Assembly (NCBI GenBank): GCA_963607765.1
Contig: CAVDDT010000053.1
Span: forward strand, 1-8,917
Reading direction: 5' to 3'
Origin: Colivicinus sp963607765
Lineage (GTDB): Bacteria > Bacillota_I > Bacilli_A > Erysipelotrichales > Erysipelotrichaceae
DNA: 8,917 nucleotides
Every line of letters starts with the position of its first letter. Within the stretch, counting starts at the first letter, position 1. The notes under the pieces were generated by a model. It did no database searches, was not told the origin of the DNA, and saw only the letters and a list, made by a program, of their open reading frames with translations. Both the position numbers and the translations under genes were made by a program. Below, one piece after another: positions 7,337 through 8,917 of the stretch.

Positions 7337-7365
7337 AATATAGCCAATATATATTAGAAAGTCAA
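7337..7365 (-). promoter_or_regulatory. Sigma-70/SigA promoter of the small RNA
   Basis: TTGACT (7365-7360) and TATATT (7342-7337) are separated by exactly 17 nt on the minus strand. Each box is one base from consensus, a better -35/-10 pair than any seen upstream of the two other genes. The predicted start is near 7330, directly ahead of the hairpin. Confidence 0.8.
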
Positions 7366-7391
7366 TTCTATTTTAATTAGTAAATAACTAT

Positions 7392-7411
7392 TCAAATTAG
7401 TTCAAATTTGA
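7392..7411. promoter_or_regulatory. Candidate operator: 7-bp inverted repeat with 6-bp centre, also a tandem 10-bp repeat
   Basis: TCAAATT-AGTTCA-AATTTGA is a perfect palindrome with a 6-bp centre. The same stretch reads as two tandem units, TTCAAATTAG (7391-7400) and TTCAAATTTG (7401-7410). It sits between the divergent ncRNA and glycosidase promoters, ending where the glycosidase -35 region should begin. That placement suits a repressor or activator site. The background is AT-rich, so chance is not excluded. Confidence 0.4.
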
Positions 7412-7433
7412 TATATTTTTTATTTAATATATG

Positions 7434-7439
7434 TATAAT
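7434..7439 (+). promoter_or_regulatory. -10 box of the glycosidase gene promoter (TATAAT)
   Basis: This is a consensus TATAAT 21 bases before the ATG at 7461. The -35 region (about 7411-7416, ATATAT) is poor, which fits dependence on an activator or on the palindrome at 7392-7411. The predicted start near 7446 gives a leader of only about 15 nt, just enough for the ribosome binding site. Confidence 0.55.
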
Positions 7440-7447
7440 TTAAATAA

Positions 7448-7452
7448 AGAGG
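7448..7452 (+). promoter_or_regulatory. Ribosome binding site of the glycosidase gene (AGAGG)
   Basis: AGAGG lies 8 nt before the ATG at 7461, and no competing start is near it. It supports the chosen start and hence the absence of a signal peptide. Confidence 0.7.
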
Positions 7453-7460
7453 TACAAACA

Positions 7461-8917
7461 ATGATTGAACTTAAAACAAATAATTTAAAGAAGATTAGAG
7501 ATGTTAATCCATGTCTAGTTAGTTACAACATTGAGTTTGCGGAAGTGACTGGTGGTACTTTCTGGAAAGAATATACCAAGGATCAAATTTCGGGCAAAGA
7601 GCCTTTTAAAGTAAGTGGCGATGCCAACGACTTACAAAAGGCAATGGGAGAGCTTATGCAAGTATATCCTCCAGTTGATTTAACTAACGCTAGAGTTAGA
7701 AAACTAGCTAAAGCACTAGGACAATGTTGGATTAGAGTATCAGGCACTTGGGCTACTAAAACTTATTATGACTTTGATGGCAAAACAAATGGTGTTCCAC
7801 CATTTGGCTATCAAAATGTATTAACCAAGAAACAATGGCTTAGTGTATTAGATTTTGTTAAGGCAGTTAATGGAAAACTATTGATTTCGCTAGCTAATTG
7901 TCAAGGCCTACATAGTGCAAATGAGCCATGGAATCCATCAGAAGCAGAAAAGATTTTCTCTTTAAGTAAAGAATATGGTGTTCCAATTATGGCGGCTGAA
8001 TTCGCTAATGAGCCAAACATGTTGCAAGTAACAGGCTTCCCACAAGGATATACGGCAAAAGATTATCGAAGAGACCAGGACTTATTCTATGCTTGGGTAA
8101 GGGAAAACTATCCTGAATGTAAGCTAGTTGGACCATGTAATACTGCTGGAACCGGTGATAATAAGGAAAGTGGCGGCGGCCTTGAAAAAGTTATGGGCTA
8201 CACTTGTTCTTGTGAAGAATTGATGGAAGGTACAAAACAACCTATCGATATATATAGTTACCATTGTTACAATGGCTGTTCAGAAAGACTAGCAATGCTT
8301 CTTCCTAAAGGCCATTGGCAAGCAAGTGAGGCAACAAGCGAGCCATATCTATCAGTAATATCTAATGCTTGTTTATCTAATATTCCATATAGAGATAAGT
8401 ATTGCCCAAATGGTGAGATGTGGGTTACTGAAGCCGGTGATGCTGGTGGAGGTGGAGACACTTGGGCTTCTACTTACCTTGATGTTATTAGAAACATCAA
8501 TGAACACGCCCACTTTTCTAAGCTTACAAATGGTGTAATCTTCCACAATACATTATGCAGTAGTGATTATGGTTATTTACATCGTGAAGACTTTATTCCT
8601 CGTCCTAATTACTTTGGCGTACTACTTTGGAATAAGCTAATGGGAAGCGAAGTTTATGAAACAAATGAAGAAATCAAATTAGGTGCTCATGTCTTTGCTC
8701 ATAATAGAAAAGATGGCAAGTCCGGATATGCATATGTTGTGATTAATAATGACTTAGAAAATTCTAGCGAAGTAAATCTTCCAGAAAACACAGAATGCTA
8801 TATCTTAGCTCCTAAAGATGATATTAGATCTTCTATTATGACTTTAAATGGCAATGATTTAGTATTAAAAGAAAATGATGAACTTCCAAGTCTAGATCCA
8901 GTAATCAAGTCTGGTAC
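7461..8917 (+). CDS. Cytosolic glycoside hydrolase, heparanase/beta-glucuronidase-like (GH79 type), 3' end outside window
   Basis: There are 485 codons from ATG 7461 to the window edge. The pattern is that of a retaining clan GH-A (TIM-barrel) enzyme. The proposed acid/base is E184 in AAEFANEPN (178-186), and the proposed nucleophile is E324 in WVTEAGDAGGGGD (321-333). The following stretch (HREDFIPRPNYFGVLLWNKL, 374-393, then MGSEV) parallels heparanase, where a similar Gly-rich segment and an F-x-P-x-P-x-Y/W stretch follow the nucleophile. From about 405 a beta-sandwich C-terminal domain begins (AHVFAHNRKDGKSGYAYVVINN). Family enzymes release uronic acids from glucuronides or glycosaminoglycan-type chains; the substrate here is not known. 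There is no signal peptide (MIELKTNNLKK) and many cysteines, which points to the cytosol and to action on imported oligosaccharides. It diverges from the ncRNA/abi unit. Another clan GH-A family such as GH39 or GH30 is a less likely alternative. Confidence 0.7.
   Translation, partial: MIELKTNNLKKIRDVNPCLVSYNIEFAEVTGGTFWKEYTKDQISGKEPFKVSGDANDLQKAMGELMQVYPPVDLTNARVRKLAKALGQCWIRVSGTWATKTYYDFDGKTNGVPPFGYQNVLTKKQWLSVLDFVKAVNGKLLISLANCQGLHSANEPWNPSEAEKIFSLSKEYGVPIMAAEFANEPNMLQVTGFPQGYTAKDYRRDQDLFYAWVRENYPECKLVGPCNTAGTGDNKESGGGLEKVMGYTCSCEELMEGTKQPIDIYSYHCYNGCSERLAMLLPKGHWQASEATSEPYLSVISNACLSNIPYRDKYCPNGEMWVTEAGDAGGGGDTWASTYLDVIRNINEHAHFSKLTNGVIFHNTLCSSDYGYLHREDFIPRPNYFGVLLWNKLMGSEVYETNEEIKLGAHVFAHNRKDGKSGYAYVVINNDLENSSEVNLPENTECYILAPKDDIRSSIMTLNGNDLVLKENDELPSLDPVIKSG

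Noticed and set aside
8267..8461. Minus-strand 64-codon frame
   Set aside because: It is antisense to the conserved catalytic part of the glycosidase, including the nucleophile motif. It is a shadow.

Overview
The window looks like a chromosomal piece of an AT-rich, low-GC Gram-positive bacterium or wall-less relative (Bacillota/Mycoplasmatota side, Erysipelotrichia-like). The basis is codon use rich in A/T, AGGAG/AGAGG-type ribosome binding sites, a huge secreted protein built of Big_2, InlB-B/Flg_new and MBG/YDG-type modules, and a recognisable C-terminal Cys/Trp motif of such proteins. TGG encodes Trp throughout and no in-frame TGA is used, so the standard bacterial code fits. The exact taxon cannot be fixed from the sequence.

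Layout. (1) Bases 1-6209, minus strand: one uninterrupted reading frame of 2069 codons that runs off the left edge. I read it codon by codon and found no stop. It has a signal peptide, three Big_2-like domains, an InlB-B/MucBP-like segment, and about 14 consecutive 75-93-residue MBG/YDG-type modules of five recognisable kinds. It is a surface adhesin or stalk protein, truncated by the window. All forward-strand open frames inside it are shadows. (2) Bases 6321-7190, minus strand: an Abi_2/AbiD-AbiF family HEPN protein. Its conserved N-terminus is present upstream (from 7237) in another frame, separated by a one-base deficit in a run of six A. (3) Bases 7264-7331, minus strand: a small RNA of about 68 nt just upstream of the abi gene. 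It has a TTGACT-17-TATATT promoter, a perfect 8-bp hairpin and an intrinsic terminator. (4) Bases 7461-8917, plus strand: the start of a cytosolic glycoside hydrolase that I assign to the heparanase/beta-glucuronidase (GH79-like) group, cut by the right edge.

How they work together. The most interesting unit is the ncRNA plus Abi_2/HEPN pair (about 6321-7365). It has the architecture of an AbiF-type abortive-infection or toxin-antitoxin module in which an upstream structured RNA controls a HEPN RNase. The apparent frameshift in the toxin may mean a decayed toxin, a switchable one, or a sequence error. The module lies between an adhesin gene and a glycosidase gene, suggesting a defence cassette inserted in a host-interaction/glycan-use region. 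The ncRNA and glycosidase promoters diverge, with a 20-bp palindrome of tandem TTCAAATT(A/T)G units between them.
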